Under the pieces are notes generated by a model. The model saw only the letters and a list, made by a program, of their open reading frames with translations. It did no database searches and was not told where the DNA came from. A program made the translations under genes and the position numbers. A DNA stretch of 64,000 nt from DASUHT01 sp038230835. GTDB lineage: Bacteria; Actinomycetota; Thermoleophilia; Gaiellales; JAICJC01. Numbering within the stretch: the stretch's first letter is position 1; each line of letters begins with the position of its first letter. The DNA lies in NCBI GenBank assembly GCA_038230835.1, contig JBBRMM010000016.1, positions 1-64,000 on the forward strand, in the 5' to 3' direction. This document shows, one piece after another, positions 32,004-39,145 of the stretch.

Positions 32004-32651
32004 TTGCGTAAGGTTTTCGAAATCGGAGGCTTCATTGCCGCGATTGTGCTGATCGCCTTTGGCATCGGCGCCATCGTCATGAGCGTCGATGGCCGTTCCA
32101 CGGTTCACAACACGCTCGCCCAGGAGCAGATCACCGGGTCGCCCGACATGACCCCCGCCGCGATCAGGGCTGAGGCCAAGCAGGCAGGCCTGAACGTGGC
32201 GAGCTTGAGCTTCCCGACCATCGCGGTCGCCGGCCAGGCAATCAACACCGGTGCGCGGGCGCATGCGTTCGCCGGTTACATGCGCATCCATGCCCTCGAG
32301 GCCACGGGTGGCCTGACCTATGCCCAGATGCCGCGTTTCGCGACGGCCGACGGCAAGGGCACGAACGATCCCGCACTGGCGGTTCAGGTGAACGGCCAGC
32401 CGCAGGACAATGCTGCCCGCGGCGTGTGGATCAACGAGACCGCGCTGGCCACGGCGCTGCAGAGCAGCTACCTGGCCGAGCAGATGTCGCTCTTTGGCAT
32501 CGTCACCGGGATCGCGCTGCTCCTCAGCGGAATCGGATTCGGCGTGCTCGCCATGGGCGGCGCACTGCGGAATCGCGAGAACCCGCTTGGGTTCGTCCGC
32601 AAGTTCGACCGGGTGCACACCACGGATCGAGCGGCGGTACCCACCGCATAG
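32004..32651 (+). CDS. Two-pass membrane protein of unknown function
   Basis: A 215-residue protein with a membrane helix at each end (about residues 7-27 and 163-188). Between them is a roughly 130-residue extracytoplasmic domain containing AAIRAEAKQAGL, FAGYMRIHALEATGGLTYAQ and GVWINETALATAL. A short cytoplasmic tail (NRENPLGFVRKFDRVH) follows. It starts at TTG after AGGGAG. No family is recognised. It ends just before a strong terminator, so it is transcribed on its own. Confidence 0.65.
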   Translation: MRKVFEIGGFIAAIVLIAFGIGAIVMSVDGRSTVHNTLAQEQITGSPDMTPAAIRAEAKQAGLNVASLSFPTIAVAGQAINTGARAHAFAGYMRIHALEATGGLTYAQMPRFATADGKGTNDPALAVQVNGQPQDNAARGVWINETALATALQSSYLAEQMSLFGIVTGIALLLSGIGFGVLAMGGALRNRENPLGFVRKFDRVHTTDRAAVPTA

Positions 32652-32673
32652 TTCGACTCGCTCCCAGCAGAAT

Positions 32674-32710
32674 CCGACGGGCCGTCCTCCGGGACGGCCC
32701 GTCGGCGTTT
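32674..32710 (+). terminator. Rho-independent-type terminator
   Basis: CCGACGGGCCGTCC (32674-32687) pairs perfectly with GGACGGCCCGTCGG (32692-32705) around TCCG, followed by CGTTT. It follows the 32004-32651 gene and marks the end of chromosomal core sequence before the island. Confidence 0.8.
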
Positions 32711-32847
32711 CCGGGCGCCGGCGGTTGAGTCGCCGCCGGCATGCGCGGCGGCGCGTGGACGGGCATGCTGGACGATATGCTGAGACGCCGGTGACGAACC
32801 CCCGGACGCAAGCGCAGGCACGTTTCAGGCCCGCAGGAACACCACAT

Positions 32848-32893
32848 GGAGTGGCACGGGCCCGGTGGCCCATCCGGTCTTCAAAACCGTCAG
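32848..32893 (+). pseudogene. selC: Possible 5' half of a selenocysteine tRNA (3' half missing)
   Basis: The sequence begins GGAGTGGC, then a D-arm stem GGGCC-cggt-GGCCC, then CCGGT-CTTCAAA-ACCG, an anticodon loop with UCA as in selenocysteine tRNAs. D-arm, loop and anticodon loop look right for tRNA-Sec. The 3' side does not: no GCCACTCC acceptor strand and no GGTTCGAxTCC T-arm occur within the next 100 bases. A stem (GGCAGC with GCTGCC, 32893-32922) could be a remnant variable arm. I read it as the stump of a disrupted gene at an island edge. No selA, selB or selD is visible. A chance match is possible. Confidence 0.45.
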
Positions 32894-33179
32894 GCAGCGT
32901 CCGGCCAGTTCCGTCTGCTGCCGTCAAGTGGCTTTGCACCAGCGATTCGTGCCAGCTAACAGCGAGTGATCACGCGGCGTAGCGCGCAGTAGATTCCCAA
33001 GGGATTCCCACGAGTGAAGCCGGGCATGACGGATTACGTGCCGGACCTCCTGGCGGGGTGAAGAAAGTGATGCACTAGCAGCACCATCCACGACGCCCGC
33101 GCGGGCAAGGCCCGCCCGATTCCCCGACCATCGGCACGCGTACCATCTCCAACACCGCACACCTACGAGGAGTTGCTTG
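32894..33179. other. Intergenic sequence downstream of the tRNA-like stump
   Basis: No gene is supported here. It contains the GGCAGC/GCTGCC stem and the short repeat GATTCCCAAGGGATTCCCA near 32990-33010. GAGGAG at about 33168 serves as ribosome site for the lipoprotein gene that follows. This is the probable left edge of the accessory region. Confidence 0.5.
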
Positions 33180-34190
33180 ATGCTCGGGAACTTGCTTCCC
33201 AGCCACGGCCGCCTCATCCAAATGACCCGAAGCACAACCCGCTGCGTCGCCCTCGGGACGATCCTGTTCCTCGCGTCGAGCTGCTCGTCGACTGGCAACG
33301 ACCGTGTCGTCGACCGGCCAGCGTCTACGCAGCCGGCGGCCACGAACACGACGCCAGCGTCCGCGACCCTCGAAGTCACCTTCGCCTACAGCGGTCCAGA
33401 CGGCCACATCTGGACTGTCAACGCGTCCACCGGCGCACGCTCCCAGGTCACCCACGGCAACGGCGGGATCGACTTCGACCCGCACTGGTCGCCTGACGGT
33501 CGCCAACTCGTGTTCCGTACAGAGCGATTCCACGCTCCCGATCCCACTGGCACCGGCTACAACGGCATCTTCGTCGTACGCGCCGACGGCACCGACGAAC
33601 GTGCCATCAACCCCCCGGGCGGTGGCCTGTTTCCCGCCTGGTCACCCGACGGAGCCACCATCATGTTCAGCAGCCCTCGGCCTGACGGCAGCGAAGGCCT
33701 CTTCTCGGTCCACCCTGACGGCACCGGCCTGCGCGACCTCGCCACCTACGGAGAACACGTCGCCTGGTCCCCAGACGGAACCCAACTCCTCGTCGATCGG
33801 AAGGCGCCGGGTCAGCCACAGAACTGGGATATCTGGCGCTCTGCAGCCGACCTCCACGACCTCCGCCAACTCACGATGGAACCCGGCGACGACCACTTCG
33901 GCGCATGGTCGCGAGACGGGCGCCGCATCGTCTTCACCACCCACCGTTCCGGTACCGGCGACGTCTGGACAATGAACAGCGACGGCAGCCAGCAACGCCC
34001 GCTGGTCGTTCGAGACGGCGCACAATCCGCTGAGGCCTGGCTGCCAGACGGACACATCTTGTTCACCGACTACCCACCAGCGGGAGGAGCCCACTGGTAC
34101 GCGATCGGTCCGGACGGAACCGGCCTCCGAACCGTTCCGGTTCTTGAAGGAATCCAAGGACCTGTCGACTGGACACGGCACGGCCATTGA
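33180..34190 (+). CDS. Lipoprotein with TolB-like beta-propeller repeats
   Basis: A 336-residue exported protein. The signal (VALGTILFLASSC) ends in a lipobox with Cys about residue 35. Repeated WSPDG blades follow (DPHWSPDGRQLVFRT, FPAWSPDGATIMFSS, VAWSPDGTQLLVD, FGAWSRDGRRIVFTT), each followed by DGT or NSDGS, as in the WD40-like PD40/TolB propellers. It would bind a partner or ligand outside the membrane. ATG 33180 is preceded by GAGGAG; a later ATG at 33222 lacks a site. It is the first gene of the accessory region. Confidence 0.8.
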   Translation: MLGNLLPSHGRLIQMTRSTTRCVALGTILFLASSCSSTGNDRVVDRPASTQPAATNTTPASATLEVTFAYSGPDGHIWTVNASTGARSQVTHGNGGIDFDPHWSPDGRQLVFRTERFHAPDPTGTGYNGIFVVRADGTDERAINPPGGGLFPAWSPDGATIMFSSPRPDGSEGLFSVHPDGTGLRDLATYGEHVAWSPDGTQLLVDRKAPGQPQNWDIWRSAADLHDLRQLTMEPGDDHFGAWSRDGRRIVFTTHRSGTGDVWTMNSDGSQQRPLVVRDGAQSAEAWLPDGHILFTDYPPAGGAHWYAIGPDGTGLRTVPVLEGIQGPVDWTRHGH

Positions 34191-34227
34191 CGACCGTGGC
34201 GGTGGGGCTCAGCTCCGCGTTCGGTGG

Positions 34228-34366
34228 GTCGGTCGCGGCGCAGCTGAAAGGAGTCGGACACGTACTTGAGGAAGAGCAGGCCGAGAACCAGGTGCTTGTA
34301 CTAGGACGACTCGACCGAGCCACGCAGGCGGTCTGCTGCCTCGAAGAGGGTCTTGGCGAAGGGCAT
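34228..34366 (-). pseudogene. hsdM: Remnant of a type I restriction methyltransferase gene (hsdM N-terminus)
   Basis: Read on the minus strand from ATG 34366 the sequence gives FAKTLFEAADRLRGSVESS, then a stop codon (TAG, 34303-34301), then YKHLVLGLLFLKYVSDSFQ. This is the conserved HsdM start (AADxLRGxxxxxEYKHxVLGLxFLKYxSD) with the expected Glu codon changed to stop. Similarity ends after about 45 codons. No hsdR or hsdS is present. It is debris of a lost restriction system and supports the area being a recombination hot spot. Confidence 0.75.
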
Positions 34367-34416
34367 AGCGCTGCCTGAAGAGCTGAGGGGCCGGTCCGCC
34401 CGGCCGCCTCGCTACA

Positions 34417-34445
34417 TTGACAGACCTCGATGCATGTCCTATCGT
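34417..34445 (+). promoter_or_regulatory. Promoter of the arsenic operon
   Basis: TTGACA (34417-34422) and TATCGT (34440-34445) are separated by exactly 17 bp, 30 bp before the arsR start. Just downstream the octamer ATTGAGGA occurs twice (ATTGAGGA-acgtcg-ATTGAGGA, about 34453-34474), covering the ribosome site; this may be the ArsR operator. Confidence 0.65.
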
Positions 34446-34475
34446 CCTGTATTGAGGAACGTCGATTGAGGAGCG

Positions 34476-34835
34476 ATGGCTATGAAGCTGGTTCAGGAGA
34501 TCCCGCTGGCGGCGGTCGCGTGCTGCACGCCGGTTGCTGCGCCCGACATCACCGCCGAGCAGGCGGGCACGCTCGCGGCGATCTTCAAGGCATTAGCCGA
34601 CCCGCACCGGGTGCGGATCGTGAACCTCCTGGCAAACGCCGCCGAGCCCGTGTGCGTCTGCGACTTCATGCCTCAGCTCGGTCTCTCTCAGGGGACGGTG
34701 AGCTTCCACTTGAAGAAGCTCCTTGCGGTGGGGCTGCTGGAACGGGAGCAGCGCGGCACCTGGGCGTACTACTCGCTCAATCGTGACGGACTCGATCGAC
34801 TGGCCGACGTGTTCGGCCAAGGAGGGCTGACATGA
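34476..34835 (+). CDS. arsR: ArsR-family arsenite-responsive repressor
   Basis: A 119-residue winged-helix repressor. The core is LFKALADPHR-like (AIFKALADPHRVRIVNLL) with recognition helix LSQGTVSFHLKKL. Cysteines sit at 16-17 (AVACCTP) and 60/62 (EPVCVCDF). The N-terminal CC pair plus a Cys on the alpha-3 helix resembles the Corynebacterium-type As(III) site rather than the E. coli CVCDLC-only type. It starts after GAGGAG and overlaps arsM by 4 bp (ATGA). It should release the operon promoter when arsenite or antimonite binds. Confidence 0.9.
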   Translation: MAMKLVQEIPLAAVACCTPVAAPDITAEQAGTLAAIFKALADPHRVRIVNLLANAAEPVCVCDFMPQLGLSQGTVSFHLKKLLAVGLLEREQRGTWAYYSLNRDGLDRLADVFGQGGLT

Positions 34836-35665
34836 CCAACGACACCGATCTGCGCGAGGAGGTGCGCCTCCGCTATGCCGAGGCTGCCACCTCCGTCACC
34901 ACGGGCAGCGGCGCGGCATGCGACTGCTGCCACCCCGGCTCGACATGTGCGGAGGAAGGCCACGCCTTCGGGCCGGAGCTCTACGACGCGCTGCATGACG
35001 AGGGGCTCCCCGAGACGGCAGTGCTCGCGAGCCTCGGCTGCGGCAATCCCACCGCCGTTGCTGAACTGCGCTCCGGCGAGACGGTGCTTGACCTCGGATC
35101 GGGTGGCGGCATCGACGTGCTGCTGTCGGCCAGGCGCGTCGGTCCGACCGGGAAAGTGTACGGGCTTGATATGACCGAGGAGATGCTCGCCTTGGCGATC
35201 AGGAACCGCGACGAGGCTGGAGCGACCAACGTCGAGTTCCTCAAGGGCTACATCGAAGACGTCCCCCTGCCGGCGAACACCGTCGACGTCGTCATCTCCA
35301 ACTGTGTCATCAACCTTTCGACCGACAAGCCGCGAGTCTTCGCGGAGATGCGCCGCGTCCTTCGGCCCGGCGGACGCCTGGGCATCAGCGATGTCGTGGC
35401 CGACAACGACCTCACGGCCGGGCAACGCGCAGAGCGCGGTACCTACGTCGGGTGCATCGCCGGAGCACTGTCGTTCGAGGAGTACGAGGCCGGTCTCCGT
35501 GCCGCGGGGTTCGAGGACATCAGCATCACCCCCACGCACGAGTCTATGCCCGGCATGCACTCAGCGATCATCAAGGCGACGAGGTCACCGGCTGCCGTTG
35601 AGGCGACGGCTCCAGTGGCTCTTTCACAGCGCGAGCTGCCGGTCGCTCAGAAGTCATGCTGCTGA
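34832..35665 (+). CDS. arsM: Arsenite S-adenosylmethionine methyltransferase
   Basis: A 277-residue enzyme that methylates As(III) to methylated, partly volatile arsenicals. The SAM site is VLDLGSGGGIDVLL; ASLGCGNP, ISNCVINLS and YVGCIAGA contain the three conserved arsenic-binding cysteines. Further cysteines occur at the N-terminus (CDCCHPGSTC) and in the final KSCC, as in many ArsM proteins. It overlaps arsR by 4 bp, so it is expressed with the sensor. Confidence 0.92.
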   Translation: MTNDTDLREEVRLRYAEAATSVTTGSGAACDCCHPGSTCAEEGHAFGPELYDALHDEGLPETAVLASLGCGNPTAVAELRSGETVLDLGSGGGIDVLLSARRVGPTGKVYGLDMTEEMLALAIRNRDEAGATNVEFLKGYIEDVPLPANTVDVVISNCVINLSTDKPRVFAEMRRVLRPGGRLGISDVVADNDLTAGQRAERGTYVGCIAGALSFEEYEAGLRAAGFEDISITPTHESMPGMHSAIIKATRSPAAVEATAPVALSQRELPVAQKSCC

Positions 35666-35685
35666 GCGGAGCCTGAGGAGCGGTC

Positions 35686-36426
35686 GTGACCCAATCACTC
35701 AGCCGCCGGGCACTTGCCGAGTTCATCGGCACGGCCTTCCTACTTATGGCCGTGATCGGCTCGGGCATCGCCGCGTCTCGCCTGAGTCCGAACGACGTCG
35801 GACTCGAGCTGCTCGAGAACGCGGCCGCGACCGGGGCAGCGCTAGTGGCCATCATCCTCGCGGTGGGCGCCGTGTCGGGTGCCCACCTCAACCCGGTCAT
35901 CACCCTTCTCGACCGCGTGTTCGGCGGCATGTCCACGAAGGCGGCGGGCGTCTACATCGGCGCGCAGATCGCGGGCGGGATCGTCGGCGCGATCCTTGCC
36001 AATCTCATGTTCGGCCTGCCCGCGATCGAGGTCTCGACGCACGTGCGAAGCGGTGGGGGGATGTGGCTCGGCGAGGTCATCGCGACTTTCGGTCTCGCGC
36101 TCGTCGTCTTCGGCGTCGTGCGCTCCGGGCGTCCCGGCGTCGCGCCATTTGCCGTCGGTGCCTACATCGTGGCGGCGTATTTCTTCACGTCGTCGACGAG
36201 CTTCGCCAATCCGGCCGTCACCATCGCACGGACCCTCTCCAACACGTTCGCCGGTATCGCCCCAGCATCCGTTCCGGCCTTCGTGGCGTTCCAACTCGTC
36301 GGCGCCGCTATCGCCGTCGCGGCTATCCGACTTCTCTACCCCCAAGCGAGCGAGTTTGCCGAGCAGATCCTTGTCCCGCACGATGAGGCACTCGCTGAGG
36401 CGCCCACCGAAGGAGGTGCCTCATGA
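35686..36426 (+). CDS. aqpS: Aquaglyceroporin, probable arsenite exit channel
   Basis: A 246-residue MIP-family channel with six membrane helices. The two pore motifs are HLNPVITL (NPV instead of NPA) and FANPAVTIARTLS, the latter with the selectivity-filter Arg. Placement between arsM and arsC, with no arsB or acr3 efflux pump, resembles the aqpS-arsC arrangement known in Sinorhizobium, where arsenite made by ArsC leaves down its gradient. It starts at GTG after GAGGAG. Function as an arsenite channel is inferred from context. Confidence 0.85.
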   Translation: MTQSLSRRALAEFIGTAFLLMAVIGSGIAASRLSPNDVGLELLENAAATGAALVAIILAVGAVSGAHLNPVITLLDRVFGGMSTKAAGVYIGAQIAGGIVGAILANLMFGLPAIEVSTHVRSGGGMWLGEVIATFGLALVVFGVVRSGRPGVAPFAVGAYIVAAYFFTSSTSFANPAVTIARTLSNTFAGIAPASVPAFVAFQLVGAAIAVAAIRLLYPQASEFAEQILVPHDEALAEAPTEGGAS

Positions 36427-36490
36427 CCGATCCGAGGCTCGTCCCGCCAGACAGCGCCTGCGCGCCGTGGCCCACACAGAAGGGAAGCTC

Positions 36491-36901
36491 ATGAACGAAA
36501 CGCCGGAGGTTCTATTCGTCTGCGTCCACAACGCCGGGCGTAGCCAGATGGCTGCTGCCCTCCTCGACCATCACGCGAAGGGGCAAGTCCACGTCAGCTC
36601 AGCAGGAAGCACTCCGGCCGACGAGATCAACCCGGCGGTAGTTCAGGTCATGGCCGAGGTCGGGATCGACATATCAAAGAAGTTCCCCAAGCCTCTCACC
36701 GACGAGGTAGTCCGCGATGCCGATGCCGTCGTCACGATGGGCTGCGGCGACGCGTGCGTAATCTACCCCGGCAAGCGCTACCTCGATTGGGAGCTGACTG
36801 ACCCGGCCGGCAAGAGCGCCGAGGAGGTCAGGCCGATCCGCGACGAGATCGACCGGCGGGTGCGGGCGCTGCTGAAGGAGCTGGTCTCGGCCGCGACCTG
36901 A
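36491..36901 (+). CDS. arsC: Arsenate reductase (low-molecular-weight phosphatase type)
   Basis: A 136-residue enzyme reducing arsenate to arsenite. The P-loop FVCVHNAGRSQMAAALL carries the nucleophilic Cys and Arg. A second pair of cysteines (MGCGDACVIYPG) can form the shuttle disulfide, as in thioredoxin- or mycothiol-coupled ArsC. The general acid Asp lies in DWELTDPAG. It ends the arsR-arsM-aqpS-arsC operon; a 65-bp gap separates it from aqpS, with GGGAAGC as weak ribosome site. Confidence 0.93.
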   Translation: MNETPEVLFVCVHNAGRSQMAAALLDHHAKGQVHVSSAGSTPADEINPAVVQVMAEVGIDISKKFPKPLTDEVVRDADAVVTMGCGDACVIYPGKRYLDWELTDPAGKSAEEVRPIRDEIDRRVRALLKELVSAAT

Positions 36902-37018
36902 CGGGTCCCGGCCACCCGCGCCGTCGCGCGCTGAATCGCTGGCCGCTGCTGCGGGGGTCCGAGGTCACGAACGTCGCCGCCATGATCCGTTTGCCGACGG
37001 ACGGGGCTAACGGTGGCG

Positions 37019-38071
37019 CTAAGACTGCGTCTCCTGGGGGATAGGCCGCACGGCGGCCTCGCCCATGAAGGGCACGTGCGCGACCAGCTGGTCGTGCACG
37101 GCCGTTGCAATCTCGTGCGCACTCCCCACGGTGGCGTCCGCGGGGACGGAGACCGCCAGCTCGGCTCGGAGGCTGTGGCCGAGCCAACGCGCCCTAATGT
37201 CCTCGACGCCGCCGACGCCTGGGACGTGCTCCGCTTCCGCACGAATCTGCTCTACCACGCTTTCGTCCACGCCGTCCATCGCGCGCAGGCCGATCGCCTT
37301 CGCCGACCGCCAGACGATACGGACGATGGCCAGCGAGATGAGCAGACCTACGATCGGGTCGGCAAGCTGAAAGCCAAGCGCGACACCCGCTACGCCAGCC
37401 ACCACCGCGAGGCTGGTGAAGCCGTCGATACGGGCGTGGTATCCGTCAGCCTCCAGTGCTGCTGACCCGATCCGCCGCCCGCTGCGGATGCGATACACGG
37501 CCACCCACTCGTTGCCGAGGAAGCCGATGACGCCTGCAGCCGCGGTCGCCCACAGATAGCCGGGCGCGTGGGGGTGGATGAGTCGGTCGACCGCCTCGTA
37601 GGCGGCGAAGACCGCCGAGAAGAGAATGATCGCGACCACCGTGATTCCGGCGAAGTCTTCGGAGCGTCCATATCCGTAAGTGAGGCGCCGCGTCGGTGAT
37701 CGGCGGCTGAGCATGAACGCCGCCGCCAAGGGCAGTGCGGTCAGGGCGTCGCCGGCATTGTGCACGGTGTCAGCGAGCAGGGCGATCGATCCCGAGAGGA
37801 TGACCACAACAACTTGCAGAGCCGTTGTGATTGCGAGGATCACGAGCGAGAGTTTCAATGTGCGCATGGCCTCGGCGCTTCCCAGAATCGACGCATCGAC
37901 GCCACCATGCGAGTGGCCGTGTCCATCTTCGCCGTGGTCGTGACCGTCCGGTCCGGGCGCGCTCACCACAGGGGTCGCCGGGCTATGCGCCTGGGAGCGC
38001 TCGTGATCGTGACCTGAGTCGGCTCCGGGCGGAGCGTCGCCGCCTCGATGTGACTCACCGGGGGGTTTCAA
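37019..38071 (-). CDS. Cation diffusion facilitator with His-rich N-terminus
   Basis: A 350-residue CDF exporter for Zn, Cd or Co. The N-terminus is rich in His/Asp (GHDHER, DGHDHGEDGHGHSHGG). Six membrane helices follow, with metal site ALLADTVHNAGDAL in TM2 and ALEADGYHARIDGFTSL in TM5, then a cytoplasmic ferredoxin-like domain. The TTG at 38071 follows GGAGG and overlaps the upstream ArsR-type gene by 17 bp, so this sensor-transporter pair is translated together. The histidine in ALLADTVHNAGD and the HxxxD pattern in TM5 favour zinc-group metals. Confidence 0.88.
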   Translation of the reverse strand: MKPPGESHRGGDAPPGADSGHDHERSQAHSPATPVVSAPGPDGHDHGEDGHGHSHGGVDASILGSAEAMRTLKLSLVILAITTALQVVVVILSGSIALLADTVHNAGDALTALPLAAAFMLSRRSPTRRLTYGYGRSEDFAGITVVAIILFSAVFAAYEAVDRLIHPHAPGYLWATAAAGVIGFLGNEWVAVYRIRSGRRIGSAALEADGYHARIDGFTSLAVVAGVAGVALGFQLADPIVGLLISLAIVRIVWRSAKAIGLRAMDGVDESVVEQIRAEAEHVPGVGGVEDIRARWLGHSLRAELAVSVPADATVGSAHEIATAVHDQLVAHVPFMGEAAVRPIPQETQS

Positions 38072-38435
38072 GGGCGGCCTCCGGGGCCTTGGTGGGATCG
38101 CTCCACCCGTGCTCGGCGTGGTCGAGTTGATGCCGCACGGCCGCGAGCAGGACCGGGAGATGCTGGTCGTGGAGCCGGTACTGGACATTTCGGCCGCATC
38201 GTTCGGCAGTCACGAGGCGAAGCTGGCGCAGCACCCGAAGCTGCTGGGAAACCGCGTTGGGCGTCATACCCACCGTTCGAGCCAACTCATCAACGCTGAC
38301 CGCGCCACCGGCAAGTGCGTATAGCAGCTTGATTCGGCTGGCCGTCGAAAACGCCGTCATCCGCTCGGCGAGGCGCTCAGCCTCCCCTGCCTCAAGCGGC
38401 CGAGCCGGCGACAGATGCTCGTCAGGATGCGGCAC
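38055..38435 (-). CDS. ArsR/SmtB-family metal sensor controlling the CDF gene
   Basis: A 126-residue winged-helix sensor. The core is FSTASRIKLLYALAGG, with DNA-recognition helix MTPNAVSQQLRVL. It lacks the CVCDL alpha-3 cysteines. The last helix has HDQHLPVLLAAVRHQLDHAEH, a DxH...HxxH-like pattern at the alpha-5 dimer site used by SmtB/CzrA zinc sensors. It overlaps the CDF gene, so it is the likely zinc or cobalt switch for that exporter. Confidence 0.85.
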   Translation of the reverse strand: MPHPDEHLSPARPLEAGEAERLAERMTAFSTASRIKLLYALAGGAVSVDELARTVGMTPNAVSQQLRVLRQLRLVTAERCGRNVQYRLHDQHLPVLLAAVRHQLDHAEHGWSDPTKAPEAALETPR

Positions 38436-38788
38436 CCCCGCACATTACCACAACGTCCGCACAGTCCTACACATAGAAACTACCCCCGGCAGACGGCCCT
38501 AGCGTCGGCGATGACAGGCACGCCCACTCGCCAAAAGCGGGAGCTCAACTAGGCCCACCACACGTAACCGGCGCAGCACACCCCGTGCGCATGGCCTCCC
38601 CTACATCACGGGGCGAGTTCCTGGGCTGCGCACGGCGTGTGGGCCCGTAGGCGGCTGACGCCGCACCGAGCCCTGTCGTGGAGTAGGGATCGAAAGCGGG
38701 GAGGCGCGGTGAGAGGCCAGCCGCAACGCCCGCAATCGCGTCCGGTACCAGGTCGGCAGGACATCCCAACGGATGTTAGTATATCATT
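38436..38788. other. Intergenic region between two divergent metal-sensor units
   Basis: No gene is supported. The two flanking sensors point outwards, so both promoters should be here. Just before the right-hand start lies ATGTTAGTATATCAT (38773-38787), an imperfect palindrome and the best operator candidate. CCCCGTG/CACGGGG (38581-38587, 38607-38613) forms a weak hairpin. Confidence 0.5.
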
Positions 38789-39139
38789 GTGACGCACGGT
38801 CAACTTCTCCATATCGACGCAGCCCAGGGACGTCGACTGCGCGCTTCTCGGCCTGTCGCGGAGGCCGCCGAGCGCCTGGCCGGCGGCTATCGCGCGTTGG
38901 GCGCGTCAACCCGTCTGTCGCTTGCTCTCGCGGTTCGCGAAGGCGGCGAGCTCTGCGTATGCGACCTCGCGTGGGTCGCGGAGCGCGCTCAGAACCTCGT
39001 CTCTCATCATATGAAGGTGCTCAAGGCGGAGGGGGTCGTGTGTGCTCGGAGGGAGGGGAAGATGACCATGTACTCCCTCACGGACAAGGGCCAAGCCCTG
39101 CTCGGCGCGATCGCGGGCGAGCTGGAACACTCGAGCTGA
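38789..39139 (+). CDS. CadC/CmtR-type ArsR-family metal sensor
   Basis: A 116-residue sensor with the alpha-3 motif GELCVCDLAWV, whose two cysteines bind soft metals in CadC and CmtR. In CadC the other ligands are an N-terminal C-x3-C; here that region reads HGQLLHID, with histidines in place of cysteines, so metal preference may be shifted. DNA-binding segment AQNLVSHHMKVLKAEG is standard. It starts at GTG and is followed 6 bp later by a permease with a YHS domain, which it probably controls. Confidence 0.85.
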   Translation: MTHGQLLHIDAAQGRRLRASRPVAEAAERLAGGYRALGASTRLSLALAVREGGELCVCDLAWVAERAQNLVSHHMKVLKAEGVVCARREGKMTMYSLTDKGQALLGAIAGELEHSS

Positions 39140-39145
39140 TCTCAG

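Noticed and set aside
32848..32960. A functional selenocysteine tRNA
   Set aside because: No matching 3' acceptor strand or T-arm follows; kept only as a possible remnant.
38581..38613. CCCCGTG/CACGGGG hairpin as a terminator
   Set aside because: Short stem, 19-nt loop, no U-run, and it sits between divergent genes where no transcript should end.
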